Below, piece by piece: positions 45,070 through 53,795 of a stretch of 64,000 bases of DNA. The stretch comes from JALHSW01 sp963720675 (GTDB lineage Bacteria; Actinomycetota; Acidimicrobiia; IMCC26256; PALSA-555). The notes under the pieces were generated by a model. It did not search any database. It saw only the letters and a program-made list of their open reading frames with translations, and had not been told where the DNA came from. The position numbers and the translations under genes were made by a program. Each line of letters begins with the position of its first letter. The stretch's first letter is position 1. The stretch covers positions 1 to 64,000 of the forward strand of contig CAVRGH010000010.1 of assembly GCA_963720675.1 (NCBI GenBank). Reading direction: 5' to 3'.

Positions 45070-45901
45070 GCACCCGGCGCTCGGACATCCGACAGATCGA
45101 CACGCACACGCATGTCGTCGCCGAGGACGAGGGTGCGTACCCACTCCAACCGAGCGGGATGACCTCCGAGTGGTACCGCGACGATCCGTGCTCGATCGAG
45201 CGCCTGCTCGCGCTGATGCGGGAGGCGGAGGTCGACCGCGCGGTGCTCGTCCAGGGCATCAGTGCGTACGGGTTCGACAACCGGTACGTCCTCGACGCCC
45301 AGGAGCGGTTCCCACAGCACACCGCGAGCGTCGTGTACCTCGACCAGGACTCGGCCGGCGTGGTCGACGAGCTCGGCGCGCATCGTCCGGGACCGCGGGG
45401 TGCGCGGGCTCCGCTGGGTCGCGTTCGGCGAGAGCGGGATCTCCGAACCGCGCGCGTTGTGGGACGAGGCTGCGGGGCTCGGCATCCCGGTGGTCGTGAC
45501 GCTCCTCGCCGACCGGCTCGGGGAGCTCGCCGATGCGATCCCGTCGCTCCCGTCGTCGATCCCGCTCGCGCTCGACCACTGCGCGTTCGCCGACTTCTCG
45601 CACGGTGTCCCCGACGTCCTCGGCGCGTTGGCTGCGTTCCCGAACCTGCACCTGAAGGTCTCGACGATCGCGCTCGCGGCTCCTCGCCGAGCACGGCGAC
45701 GTCCGAGACGGGCTCGCCGAGCTGGCCGCACACTTCGGGGCTGACCACCTGATGTGGGGCTCGGACTACTCCCAGACCCACGACGCGCCGTACGCGGAGC
45801 TCGCCGAGCTGCCACGCCACGCGGCATCGAAGCTCGCCGACGACGCCCGGTGGGCGTATCTCGCGGGGACGGCGCTAGCCCTCTGGCCCGAGCTGGGTTG
45901 A
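45066..45901 (+). CDS. Amidohydrolase-2 family hydrolase, lactonase-like (two frame breaks)
   Basis: GTG 45066 overlaps the SDR stop. RQIDTHTHVVAEDEGAYPLQ gives the H-x-H metal motif, unlike the D-x-D-x-H of the other three paralogues. ERLLALMREAEVDRAVLVQG, then shifted RIVRDRGVRGLRWVAFGESG, IPLALDHCAFADFSHGVPDV, and shifted again LLAEHGDVRDGLAELAAHFG, DHLMWGSDYSQTHDAPYAEL (metal Asp). Breaks near 45383 and 45675. About 278 residues. It resembles 2-pyrone-4,6-dicarboxylate lactonase-like enzymes. The 3' end overlaps 27 bases with the convergent membrane protein gene. Confidence 0.8.
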
Positions 45902-46201
45902 GACGGCCGGCTCGGCTGCCCGGGCGTCGCGAAGCGCGAACAGCGACGGGAACCCGACTGCGAGCGTCTGGAGCGCCCACTTCCAGGCACTGTTGATGAA
46001 GCCGGCCTTGCGGGCCGAGTGGTTCGCGTAACCCGCCTCGGCCACGTGCACGGCAACGCCTCCCCAGAACAGCCACCGCAACAGGCGACGACCCGTGAGC
46101 CGCGCGAGCAGCCCGGTGCCGAGCAGTGCACCGAGGTTGCTCGCATACCATCCGGGCGCGACCGCGATGAAGGTGTCCCGCCGATCCGTCTCACCGTTCA
46201 T
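45875..46201 (-). CDS. Small membrane protein, possibly TMEM254/DUF4499-like
   Basis: ATG 46201, 108 residues: MNGETDRRDTFIAVAPGWYA, SNLGALLGTGLLARLTGRRL, LRWLFWGGVAVHVAEAGYAN, HSARKAGFINSAWKWALQTL AVGFPSL. Two to three hydrophobic helices. The W-x-x-Q-T-x-x-x-G-x-x-S-L stretch reminds me of the TMEM254 family, but that is from memory. Last gene of the minus-strand operon headed by the fused CoA-transferase. Overlaps the convergent amidohydrolase end. Confidence 0.65.
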   Translation of the reverse strand: MNGETDRRDTFIAVAPGWYASNLGALLGTGLLARLTGRRLLRWLFWGGVAVHVAEAGYANHSARKAGFINSAWKWALQTLAVGFPSLFALRDARAAEPAVSTQLGPEG

Positions 46202-46236
46202 GGTCTCTACCGTTAGGGGCTGGATGCCGCCGGCGT

Positions 46237-46671
46237 TCACGCGGGGACGAAGAGGGGCGCAGGGACCTCGCCGGGGACGCCCTCGAACGACAGCGGCCGG
46301 AACGCGACGCGCACCGGCATCTCGAAGTCGAGGTCCTCGGGCGCGCACTCGACCATTCGGGTCGGGATGCGCACCGTCGGATCCTCCGTGAGGGCGACGA
46401 GGGCCGGGACGAACGGCACCAGGCCGGCGAACTGGGGGAGGAACGGGTGCGTCACGACCACCCAGGAGAACAGTGTGGCGTCGCCGCTCATGGTCTCCCA
46501 GGTGAACGCCTCGCCCTTGCAGTGGCGGCACTTCTCGCGCGGGTACCAGCACAGGCGCCCGCACGAGTCGCAGCGAGGGATGCGCAGCTCGTCGCGCGCC
46601 GCGCCCGCCCAGAACTCGGCGGTGGGCTCCCACGTGGTGTCGGGGAGCGGGAACTCGGGTCGGACGTCCAT
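46237..46671 (-). CDS. DUF35 OB-fold protein with zinc ribbon
   Basis: Intact, 144 residues from ATG 46671. LPDTTWEPTAEFWAGAARDE then IPRCDSCGRLCWYPREKCRH C with two CxxC pairs (zinc ribbon), and LFSWVVVTHPFLPQFAGLVP FVPALV of the OB fold. DUF35 proteins act as partners of Ltp/thiolase-like aldolases; here it begins 3 bases after the stop of such a gene (46674-47870). It is thus a free-standing counterpart of the ChsH2 C-terminal domain. Confidence 0.88.
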   Translation of the reverse strand: MDVRPEFPLPDTTWEPTAEFWAGAARDELRIPRCDSCGRLCWYPREKCRHCKGEAFTWETMSGDATLFSWVVVTHPFLPQFAGLVPFVPALVALTEDPTVRIPTRMVECAPEDLDFEMPVRVAFRPLSFEGVPGEVPAPLFVPA

Positions 46672-46673
46672 GT

Positions 46674-47870
46674 TCAAGCCTGCTTCAGGATGAGGGTTGC
46701 GGCTTGGGGGCCGGTGTAGCCGCCGTAGATGCCGACCTGCGCGTCGGGCACCTGCGCCGCGGCTTCGCCGCGGAGCTGGCGGACCACCTCGACGACGTGC
46801 GCGATGCCGAGCACGTACGCGTGCGAGAGCAGGCCGCCGTGCGTGTTGGTCGGGAGGACACCCGAGTCGTACGCGAGGTCGCCGCGCTCGGCCATCGCGC
46901 CGGCACCACCCTTCTCGCAGAACCCGCTGTCCTCGATCTGCATCAGCGTGTGGATCGTGAACGGGTCGTAGCACGTGTACACGTCGACGTCGTCGGGCGT
47001 CAGGCCGGCCATGCGGAACGCGGCGGGAGCGGCGAACACCTGCGGCGTCGAGGTGAACGCTTCCTGCTGGGCCCAGTGCCCGCCGGTTCCAGAGTTGCCG
47101 AGCCCGACCCCGGCGACCTCGATCACCGGCTTCGCGAGGTCGCGGGCGCGCTCCGGGGTGGTCATCAGGTACGCGCCGCCGCCGTCGGAGATGAGGCAGC
47201 AGTCCTCCTTGCGGAACGGCTCCACGATCGGTGGTGCCGCGAGGTACTGCTCGAGCGTCAGCGGCTTCTCGTGCATCACCGCGCCGGGCGTGAGGTTGGC
47301 GTGGCGCCGGCACGTGACCGCGACCGCACCGAGCTGCTCCTGGGTCGTGCCGTACTCGAACATGTGCCGACGGGCGACCGTCGCGAAGTAGACGGGCTGG
47401 GGGAACCAACCCATCGGGATCTCGACGTTCTGCTTGAAGAGCTCCTGCGCGTGCGACTCGCCGGGACCGCCCACCATCTTCGAGCGCTGGGTGGCCCAGG
47501 CGACGCCGAACGTGTTGAGGATCGTCGTGGCCTTGCCCTCACGAAGCGCCTGAGCCGCTTCGTAGGGAGCGGTCGCGGCCCAGCGCATCCCGCCGCCGGC
47601 CTTCGACTCCCAGATGTCGTGGCTGGTGCCGAAGTAGTCGTGGAACGCCGCGACGTCGAACTGCTCGGGGAGTGGGATGTGCATCAGCCCGTCGACGTCG
47701 GTCGGCTCGAGCCCGGCGTCGGCGATCGCCCGCTCGACGGCCGAGCCCACGATCTCCTGCACGGTGCGGCCCGACGCCTTGGTGTGGTCGGACTCGCCGA
47801 CCCCGCAGATCGCGACGGCGCCGCTGACGTCCTCGTACTCGGTCGCCCAGCCCCAGTCCTCGCCCGTCAT
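46674..47870 (-). CDS. Thiolase-like lipid-transfer/aldolase family protein (Ltp)
   Basis: Intact, 398 residues. MTGEDWGWATEYEDVSGAVA, ICGVGESDHTKASGRTVQEI, ALREGKATTILNTFGVAWAT, GWFPQPVYFATVARRHMFEY, DCCLISDGGGAYLMTTPERA, GVLPTNTHGGLLSHAYVLGI. Same SCP-x-like family as ltp2 at 6029 but divergent. No canonical thiolase Cys-His pair, so a retro-aldol lyase rather than thiolysis is likely. Gene neighbours (DUF35 downstream, fused CoA-transferase upstream) suggest cleavage of a CoA thioester whose hydroxyl-bearing side chain is shortened. Confidence 0.87.
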   Translation of the reverse strand: MTGEDWGWATEYEDVSGAVAICGVGESDHTKASGRTVQEIVGSAVERAIADAGLEPTDVDGLMHIPLPEQFDVAAFHDYFGTSHDIWESKAGGGMRWAATAPYEAAQALREGKATTILNTFGVAWATQRSKMVGGPGESHAQELFKQNVEIPMGWFPQPVYFATVARRHMFEYGTTQEQLGAVAVTCRRHANLTPGAVMHEKPLTLEQYLAAPPIVEPFRKEDCCLISDGGGAYLMTTPERARDLAKPVIEVAGVGLGNSGTGGHWAQQEAFTSTPQVFAAPAAFRMAGLTPDDVDVYTCYDPFTIHTLMQIEDSGFCEKGGAGAMAERGDLAYDSGVLPTNTHGGLLSHAYVLGIAHVVEVVRQLRGEAAAQVPDAQVGIYGGYTGPQAATLILKQA

Positions 47871-47898
47871 CGTCCTGCTCTCGTCACGGGGCCGCCGT

Positions 47899-50361
47899 TC
47901 ACGCGCCGACCGGTCGGTCGCCGATGATCGCGATCTCGCGGAGGTGCGCGAGCTCCTCGGCGCTCAGCCCGAGCTCACCGCCGAGGATCTCGTCGTTGTG
48001 CTCGCCGAGGCTCGGTGACGGATGCTGCATCCAGCCACGGTCACCGCGTCCGGCGAAGCGGAAGGGGACCATCGGGATCCGGTTCGAACCGGTGATGTGG
48101 TGGTCCTCGACCTCCAGGAAGCCGCGGGCGTCCAGCTGCGGGTTGTGCGCGATCTCGCGCGCGTCCTCGACGTAGCCGGCGGGGATGCCGTGGCTCGCGA
48201 GCGTCTCGGCGAGCTCGCGCGCATCACGCGTCGCACACCACCGCCCGAGGTGTTCGTCGATCGCGTCGTGTGCGGCGAAGCGGCCCGCGGCCGTCTCCAG
48301 CGCGGGGTCGGCCGCCCACGCCGGGTCGTCGAGCACCTTGCGGAGCGCGACCCATTGCTCGTCGGTTCCGATCGCCAACGCCAGCCACTCCTCGGTGCCG
48401 GCACAGGCGTAGAGGTTCTGGGGTGCGGCGAGAGGGCCGCGGTTGCCGTTGCGACCGAGCAGCGTGCCGCTCGCACCGAACTCCACGACCTGCTCGGCGG
48501 CGGCGTTGAGCGCGGCCTCGATCATCGTCACCTCGACGAGATGCCCCGCGCCGGTCTCGGCGCGGTCGCGCAGCGCCAGCATCGTCGCGAAGACCGCGTG
48601 CATCGCCGCGAGCGGGTCGCAAGCACCGCGCGGGAGGAGCGGGGGTCCGTCGGGCCAGCCGGTGACCCAGGCCATCCCGGTGATCGCCTCCATCGTCTGG
48701 GCAAAGCCCGTGCGGTCGCGCCAGGGACCTTCGAGTCCGTACGCAGGGAGCCGCACCATCACGAGCTCGGGGTTGCGCTCGTGGACCGCCTCCCAGCCGA
48801 GGTCGAACTGCTCCATGACCCGCGGGCTGAAGTTCTCGAGGAACACGTCGGCGGACTCGGTGAGCCGGAGGAACAGCTCGCGCCCCTCGGGTCGGGTGAG
48901 ATCGAGGGTGATCCCGCGCTTGCCGTTGTTCGCGCCGTGGAACAGCGGACCCCATTCCCACCACTGCTCCGCGGGTGGTCGCTTCGTCGACGTGTACCGC
49001 ATGTGGTCGGGCCGGGTGACCGACTCGACCTTGATGACGTCGGCACCGAGGCACGAGAGCATGTGGGTCGCGGCGGGTCCGGCCCACCACGCGGTGCAGT
49101 CGAGCACGCGGAAGCCCGAGAGCGGTCGGGAGTCCGTCGAAGCGGCGGAGTCGGCGGGGGCGGGGGCGGCCGAGCGGGGTTCGCCACGACGCAGGTGGAT
49201 GGGTGCCTGCTCGCGCGGCGCCCAGCCGATCGTGCCGTCGTCGGCACCGACGTCGGGTGACGCAGTGAACGGGCGGGCCTCGAGCCCGGAGATCCGGTAC
49301 GGCACGCGCGGCTGCACGAACCGACCGCGCGGGTTCTCGACGAACGTGCCGGTCGCCCGGAAGTGGTCGAACTGCGGCGTCAGCTCGCCGTTGCCGACCG
49401 GGCCGTTCGGGATGCGCAGGAGCGTCGCCTTCTCGAGCACCTCTGCCGTCGTGTGCTGGAGCGTGTAGGCGTAGGTCATCTCCTGCACCTCGTCGCGCCG
49501 CTTGAAGCGTGACATCGACATGGTGAGGTCTTCGTCGTCGAGCTTGTCGGGCCGGTCGATGAGGAGCAGGAAGTCGGCGAACTGCTGCGCGCTGTTGGTC
49601 GTGACGCCGACGTACCCGTCCGAGGTCGGCTCGATCGACGGGATCTCGATCGAACGGATCGGGCGCTTCATCGGCGGCCACCCCAGGAACTCCGCGAAGA
49701 CCGCCGTGTAGGTGTTCATGGTGAGTGCCATGCAGTCGAGCAGGGCGACGTCGATGTGCTCACCCTCCCCGGTGCGGGTGGACTGGAGCCACGCGCCCAG
49801 GGCGGCCACCGCCGCGTAGGTGCCGGCGACCCACTCACCGATCCGGCCACCGGCCGCGACGGGTGGCGCCTCGGGAAGGCCTCGGGTCGAGATCGAGCCG
49901 CACCAGGCCTGCAGGGTGAACTCGGACGCGGCCCAGTCGGCCCACGGACCGTCCTGACCGAACGGGGTGAGCGACACGACGATCACCCGGGGGTTGCGCT
50001 CGCGCAACGCCGGGAGCACCTGGGTCCGGAACCAGCCGGCCGGACCGCTCTCGACCACGACGTCGGCCGCGGCGCACAGGTCGAGCACGTGGGCGTCGTC
50101 GGGCTCGCCGAGCACACTGCGGCGCGAGGTGTGGAGGAACTCGAACAGCGCGCCGGAGCGCCAGGTGCGGAGCGGATCCCCGTTCGTCGGCTCGACCTTC
50201 ACCACGTCCGCCCCGGCGTCGGCGAGGAGCTTGGTGCAGTAGGGGCCGGCGATCTCGGAGGAGAGATCGACGACCCGCATGCCGTGGAGCACGCGCGCGG
50301 GTCCTTCCAGGCGAGTGGCGGGAGCGCCGCAGCCTGGCACACCACGATCCGAGGTCGCCAT
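47899..50361 (-). CDS. Tandem (fused) type III CoA-transferase, CaiB/BaiF family
   Basis: Intact, about 820 residues from ATG 50361 (MATSDRGVPGCGAPATRLEG); a start near 50280 (MRVVDLSSEIAG) is possible. First half: VVDLSSEIAGPYCTKLLADA GADVVKVEP, VVSLTPFGQDGPWADWAASE, GGRIGEWVAGTYAAVAALGA. Second half from about residue 420: RVLDCTAWWAGPAATHMLSC LGADVIKVE, MVRLPAYGLEGPWRDRTGFA, GACDPLAAMHAVFATMLALR. The family catalytic Asp is present in the second half (CDP) but the equivalent in the first is Glu (GEW). Family III enzymes swap CoA between acids via an acyl-aspartyl intermediate, normally as interlocked homodimers; this fusion is a pseudo-dimer. Confidence 0.87.
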   Translation of the reverse strand: MATSDRGVPGCGAPATRLEGPARVLHGMRVVDLSSEIAGPYCTKLLADAGADVVKVEPTNGDPLRTWRSGALFEFLHTSRRSVLGEPDDAHVLDLCAAADVVVESGPAGWFRTQVLPALRERNPRVIVVSLTPFGQDGPWADWAASEFTLQAWCGSISTRGLPEAPPVAAGGRIGEWVAGTYAAVAALGAWLQSTRTGEGEHIDVALLDCMALTMNTYTAVFAEFLGWPPMKRPIRSIEIPSIEPTSDGYVGVTTNSAQQFADFLLLIDRPDKLDDEDLTMSMSRFKRRDEVQEMTYAYTLQHTTAEVLEKATLLRIPNGPVGNGELTPQFDHFRATGTFVENPRGRFVQPRVPYRISGLEARPFTASPDVGADDGTIGWAPREQAPIHLRRGEPRSAAPAPADSAASTDSRPLSGFRVLDCTAWWAGPAATHMLSCLGADVIKVESVTRPDHMRYTSTKRPPAEQWWEWGPLFHGANNGKRGITLDLTRPEGRELFLRLTESADVFLENFSPRVMEQFDLGWEAVHERNPELVMVRLPAYGLEGPWRDRTGFAQTMEAITGMAWVTGWPDGPPLLPRGACDPLAAMHAVFATMLALRDRAETGAGHLVEVTMIEAALNAAAEQVVEFGASGTLLGRNGNRGPLAAPQNLYACAGTEEWLALAIGTDEQWVALRKVLDDPAWAADPALETAAGRFAAHDAIDEHLGRWCATRDARELAETLASHGIPAGYVEDAREIAHNPQLDARGFLEVEDHHITGSNRIPMVPFRFAGRGDRGWMQHPSPSLGEHNDEILGGELGLSAEELAHLREIAIIGDRPVGA

Positions 50362-50413
50362 GCTGCGGGTCGCTCGAACGAGGGGTGGAGGAGAGACCGT
50401 AGGCTCCGGAGTC

Positions 50414-51418
50414 GTGGAACCTCTTCGGATCGGCACCCTCGGCGCGGCGCGCATCACGCCGAGCGCCCTCCTCAAGCCCGCGAAGGACTTCCCGGGCGCC
50501 GACGTCGTGGCGGTGGCCGCCCGCGACCGGGCCCGGGGGGAGAAGTTCGCGAAGAAGCACGGCATCGCCACCGTGCACGACACCTACGAGGCGCTCCTCG
50601 CCGACCCGCAGGTCGAGGCGGTCTACAACCCCACGCCGAACGGCTTGCACGGTCGCTGGACCCTCGCCGCGCTGGCCGCGGGCAAGCACGTGCTGTGCGA
50701 GAAGCCGTTCACGGCGAACACCGAGGAGGCCGAGCGGGTGGCCGCCACGGCGTCGACCTCCGGGCTCGTGGTGATGGAGGCGTTCCACTACCGGTACCAC
50801 CCGCTCATCCCGCGACTCCTCGAGATCATCGCCGAGGATCTCGGGCCGGTGCGGCGCATCGAGACGCGGATGTGCATCCCGTTGCCGATGCGCAAGGACA
50901 TCCGTTACGACCCGAAGCTGGCGGGCGGCGCCATGATGGACGTCGGGTGCTACGCGATCCACCAGCTGCGCACGCTCGCGAGCGCCGAGCCCGAGGTGGT
51001 GTCGGCCGAGGCGAAGACCATCTCGCCGGGGATCGACCGATGGGCGAAGGCCGAGATGAAGTTCGCCGACGGACGAACCGGGAGCATCGAGTGTGCGCTG
51101 CTGTCGGGGAAGGTGTTCAGCCTCGGCGCGCACGTCACCGGTGAGCGTGGCGAGATGAAGGTCCTGAACCTCACCGGGCCCCAGTACTTCCACCGCGTCT
51201 CGGTGAGGACGAACGATCCGCGGTCGGGGGCGAAGTCCCGGACGACGGAGAAGGTCAAGGGCGACGCGACCTACCGGTACCAGCTCGAGGCGTTCACGAA
51301 GGCGGTCCGCGAGGGCGGCCCGGTGCTCACACCCCCCAGCGACTCGATCGCGAACATGCGGGTGATCGACGCGGTGTACCGAGCCGCCGGCCTCGAGCCG
51401 CGCGAGCCGACTGCGTGA
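50414..51418 (+). CDS. Gfo/Idh/MocA family oxidoreductase
   Basis: Intact, 334 residues from GTG 50414 behind CTCCGGAG. LRIGTLGAARITPSALLKPA is the NAD(P)-binding glycine loop, VEAVYNPTPNGLHGRWTLAA and HVLCEKPFTANTEEAERVAA (EKP catalytic Lys), GGAMMDVGCYAIHQLRTLAS (D-x-G-C-Y-x-x-x), as in dimeric dihydrodiol dehydrogenase/glucose-fructose oxidoreductase-like enzymes. Oxidises or reduces a sugar, inositol or trans-dihydrodiol. Divergent from the CoA-transferase operon; coupled to the next hydrolase by GTGA overlap. Confidence 0.9.
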   Translation: MEPLRIGTLGAARITPSALLKPAKDFPGADVVAVAARDRARGEKFAKKHGIATVHDTYEALLADPQVEAVYNPTPNGLHGRWTLAALAAGKHVLCEKPFTANTEEAERVAATASTSGLVVMEAFHYRYHPLIPRLLEIIAEDLGPVRRIETRMCIPLPMRKDIRYDPKLAGGAMMDVGCYAIHQLRTLASAEPEVVSAEAKTISPGIDRWAKAEMKFADGRTGSIECALLSGKVFSLGAHVTGERGEMKVLNLTGPQYFHRVSVRTNDPRSGAKSRTTEKVKGDATYRYQLEAFTKAVREGGPVLTPPSDSIANMRVIDAVYRAAGLEPREPTA

Positions 51419-52327
51419 GCCCGTCGGCCGCACCGTCCCGTCGCGACGTCGAGCTCCCCGGCGTGGGTGACGTGACGCTGCGCGGGTGGTACTACGCGCC
51501 TGGAGGTGCGGCGTCGCCCGCGCCCGGCGTCGTGCTCTCGCACGGCTTCTCCTGCGTGAAGGAGATGGCGCTCGACCGCTTCGCCGAGGTCTTCGCTGCT
51601 GCGGGGCTCGCGGTGCTCGTGTACGACCACCGCGGGCTCGGGGCGAGCGACGGGGAGCCGCGCCAGCTCGTCGACGCCTGGGCCCAGATCCGCGACTGTC
51701 GGCGTGCGCTCGACTGGCTCGCCGCGCAGCCCGAGGTCGACGACGAGCGCCTCGCGCTGTGGGGCACGAGCTTCAGCGGCGGTGAAGCGCTGGTGGTCGG
51801 TGCGGCCGATCGCCGCGTGCGCGCGGTCGTCGCCCAGGTGCCCTACGTCGGTGACGCCGAGCTGCTCGACGCCGATGGCACGCACGTTCGAGGCGATGTG
51901 CAAGGCCGCCCTGGGCGACGGCGAGGGGCCGGCGGAGCAACGCGTCGGACCGCTGCCAGTGGTGGCCGAGGATCCCGACGGCGCCGCGATGATGCCGCAG
52001 CCCGAGTCGTGGCGCTGGTTCCAGACGCTCGTCGCGGACGCGCCGACCTGGCAGAACGAGGTGACGCTGCTGCTCGACGGCGCGCCGGCCCCCTTCGAGC
52101 CCGCACTCGCGGCAGCACGTCTCCAGCCGACCCCATTGCTCATGATCGTGGCCACCGACGACCGGGTCGCCGACACCGAGGCCGAGCTCGCGGCGTTCGC
52201 GCGGGCGGGGGAGCCCAAGCGGCTCGAGACGGTCGTCGGCGACCACTTCGTCGTGTATCACGGCGCCGGGTTCGAGCAGGCCAGCGCGGTCGCGCGCGAC
52301 TTCCTCGTCGAGGTGCTGCAGCCGTAG
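51415..52327 (+). CDS. Alpha/beta hydrolase (one frame break)
   Basis: GTG 51415 overlaps the previous stop. GVVLSHGFSCVKEMALDRFA, VYDHRGLGASDGEPRQLVDA, RLALWGTSFSGGEALVVGAA (nucleophile GTSFSGG). After a one-base insertion near 51890: TFEAMCKAALGDGEGPAEQR, LLMIVATDDRVADTEAELAA (acid), ETVVGDHFVVYHGAGFEQAS (His). About 303 residues. It resembles DLH/acetyl-xylan-esterase-like or X-Pro dipeptidyl-peptidase S15-like hydrolases. Ester or amide substrate unknown. Confidence 0.84.
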
Positions 52328-52342
52328 GTCCGGGGTGCGGAG

Positions 52343-53737
52343 CTAGGCCGCCGCGTGGGCACGCAGGATCGCGTCGACGGAGCGGTCAACATCGGCCGCA
52401 GTGGTCGACCAGTTCGACACCGAGATCCGCATCGCCGCCTCACCGTGCCACTCCGTACCGCCGAGCCAGCACGTCCCGTCCTGCTGCACGCGCTCGATGA
52501 CGGCCCGGGTGTGGTCGTCGGAGTCGCCGAAGCGCACGAGCACCTGGTTGAGCTCGATCTCGTTGAGGATCCTGACGCCCTTGGCCTTCGCGAGCGCGGT
52601 CGCGAACCGTTGCGCGTGGTCGCAGCACCGTTCGACGAGCTCGGCGACGCCGGAGCGACCGAGCGACTGGAGCGCGGCCCAGACCGAGAAGCCACGGGCG
52701 CGGCGAGACAGCTCCGGGACGAAGTCGCCGGGTTCCCGCGGTCCGCCGGCTTCGGCCTGGATCAGATAGCTCGCCTGCGAGGCGAACGCGGCGCGGTGCG
52801 ACGCTGGGTGGGCGGTGAACGCGAACCCGGAGTCGTACGGGACGTTGAGCCACTTGTGGCCGTCGGTCGACCAGGAGTCGGCTTCCTCGACGCCGGCGAC
52901 GAGGTGTTGGAGGCGTGGACTGGCACCGGCCCAGAGACCGAACGCACCGTCGACGTGCACCCATCCATCCACGTCGTGGACCCGGGCGCAGATCTCGGGG
53001 AAGGGGTCGAACGCGCCGGTGTTGATCTCGCCCGCCTGGGCGCAGACGATGAGCGGCCCCTGCTCGCCGGCGATCGAGTCGGCCAGGTCGCCGGGGCGCA
53101 TGCGTCCCGCGGGGTCGACCGGGACGACGGTCGTCCGTGCGGCGCCGAACCCGAGCATGCGCAGCGCGGTGTCGATGGTGGCGTGGCGCCGCTGCCCGAC
53201 GACGACGTGCACCGGTGGTGCACCGAAGAGGCCGTCGGCCTCGACGTCCCAACCGATGTGGTCGAGGACGTGGTGACGGGCCGCGGCGAGGCCGACGAAG
53301 TTGGCCATCTGCGCACCGCTGACGAACGCGCACGAGGCGGTGGGTGGCAGGCGGAGCAGGTCGAGGAGCCAGGCACCGGCGACCTCTTCGGCGACCGCGG
53401 CCGCGGGGCTCGCGACCACGAGGCCCGCGTTCTGGTCCCAGGTGACCGTCATCCACTCGGCCGCGAGTGCCGCGGGCAGCGAGCCGCCGATGACGAAGCC
53501 GTGGAAGCGGGGACCCGCGGTCGCGACGATGCCCGGATCCGCGGCCGCGACGAGGCGGTCGAGCACCTGGTTCGGGTCCGACGGGCCGTCGGGGAGGGGA
53601 CCGCCGAGCGTGGTGCGGAGCGTGTCGACGTCGACCTCGGCGCGCACCGCGCGATCGGGCAGGCCTGCGTAGAACGCGGTCGCGTGCGCGGCAGTCCGCG
53701 CGAGGAGGTCTCGCAGGCGTTCGGGATCGTCGGGCAT
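52343..53737 (-). CDS. PLP-dependent group II decarboxylase family protein
   Basis: Intact, 464 residues from ATG 53737. FHGFVIGGSLPAALAAEWMT, TWDQNAGLVVASPAAAVAEE, VSGAQMANFVGLAAARHHVL, GQRRHATIDTALRMLGFGAA, VHVDGAFGLWAGASPRLQHL (Asp for PLP nitrogen), ADSWSTDGHKWLNVPYDSGF (PLP Lys in HK) and ELNQVLVRFGDSDDHTRAVI. Aromatic-amino-acid/glutamate decarboxylase-like or related aldolase-type enzyme. No neighbouring amine pathway genes. From here to the window end no frame breaks are seen. Confidence 0.9.
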   Translation of the reverse strand: MPDDPERLRDLLARTAAHATAFYAGLPDRAVRAEVDVDTLRTTLGGPLPDGPSDPNQVLDRLVAAADPGIVATAGPRFHGFVIGGSLPAALAAEWMTVTWDQNAGLVVASPAAAVAEEVAGAWLLDLLRLPPTASCAFVSGAQMANFVGLAAARHHVLDHIGWDVEADGLFGAPPVHVVVGQRRHATIDTALRMLGFGAARTTVVPVDPAGRMRPGDLADSIAGEQGPLIVCAQAGEINTGAFDPFPEICARVHDVDGWVHVDGAFGLWAGASPRLQHLVAGVEEADSWSTDGHKWLNVPYDSGFAFTAHPASHRAAFASQASYLIQAEAGGPREPGDFVPELSRRARGFSVWAALQSLGRSGVAELVERCCDHAQRFATALAKAKGVRILNEIELNQVLVRFGDSDDHTRAVIERVQQDGTCWLGGTEWHGEAAMRISVSNWSTTAADVDRSVDAILRAHAAA

Positions 53738-53795
53738 CGGAGCGGCTCCCGGGGGTGTGGTTGACTCGCGTCCACGGTAGGTCAGGAGGCCGAAC

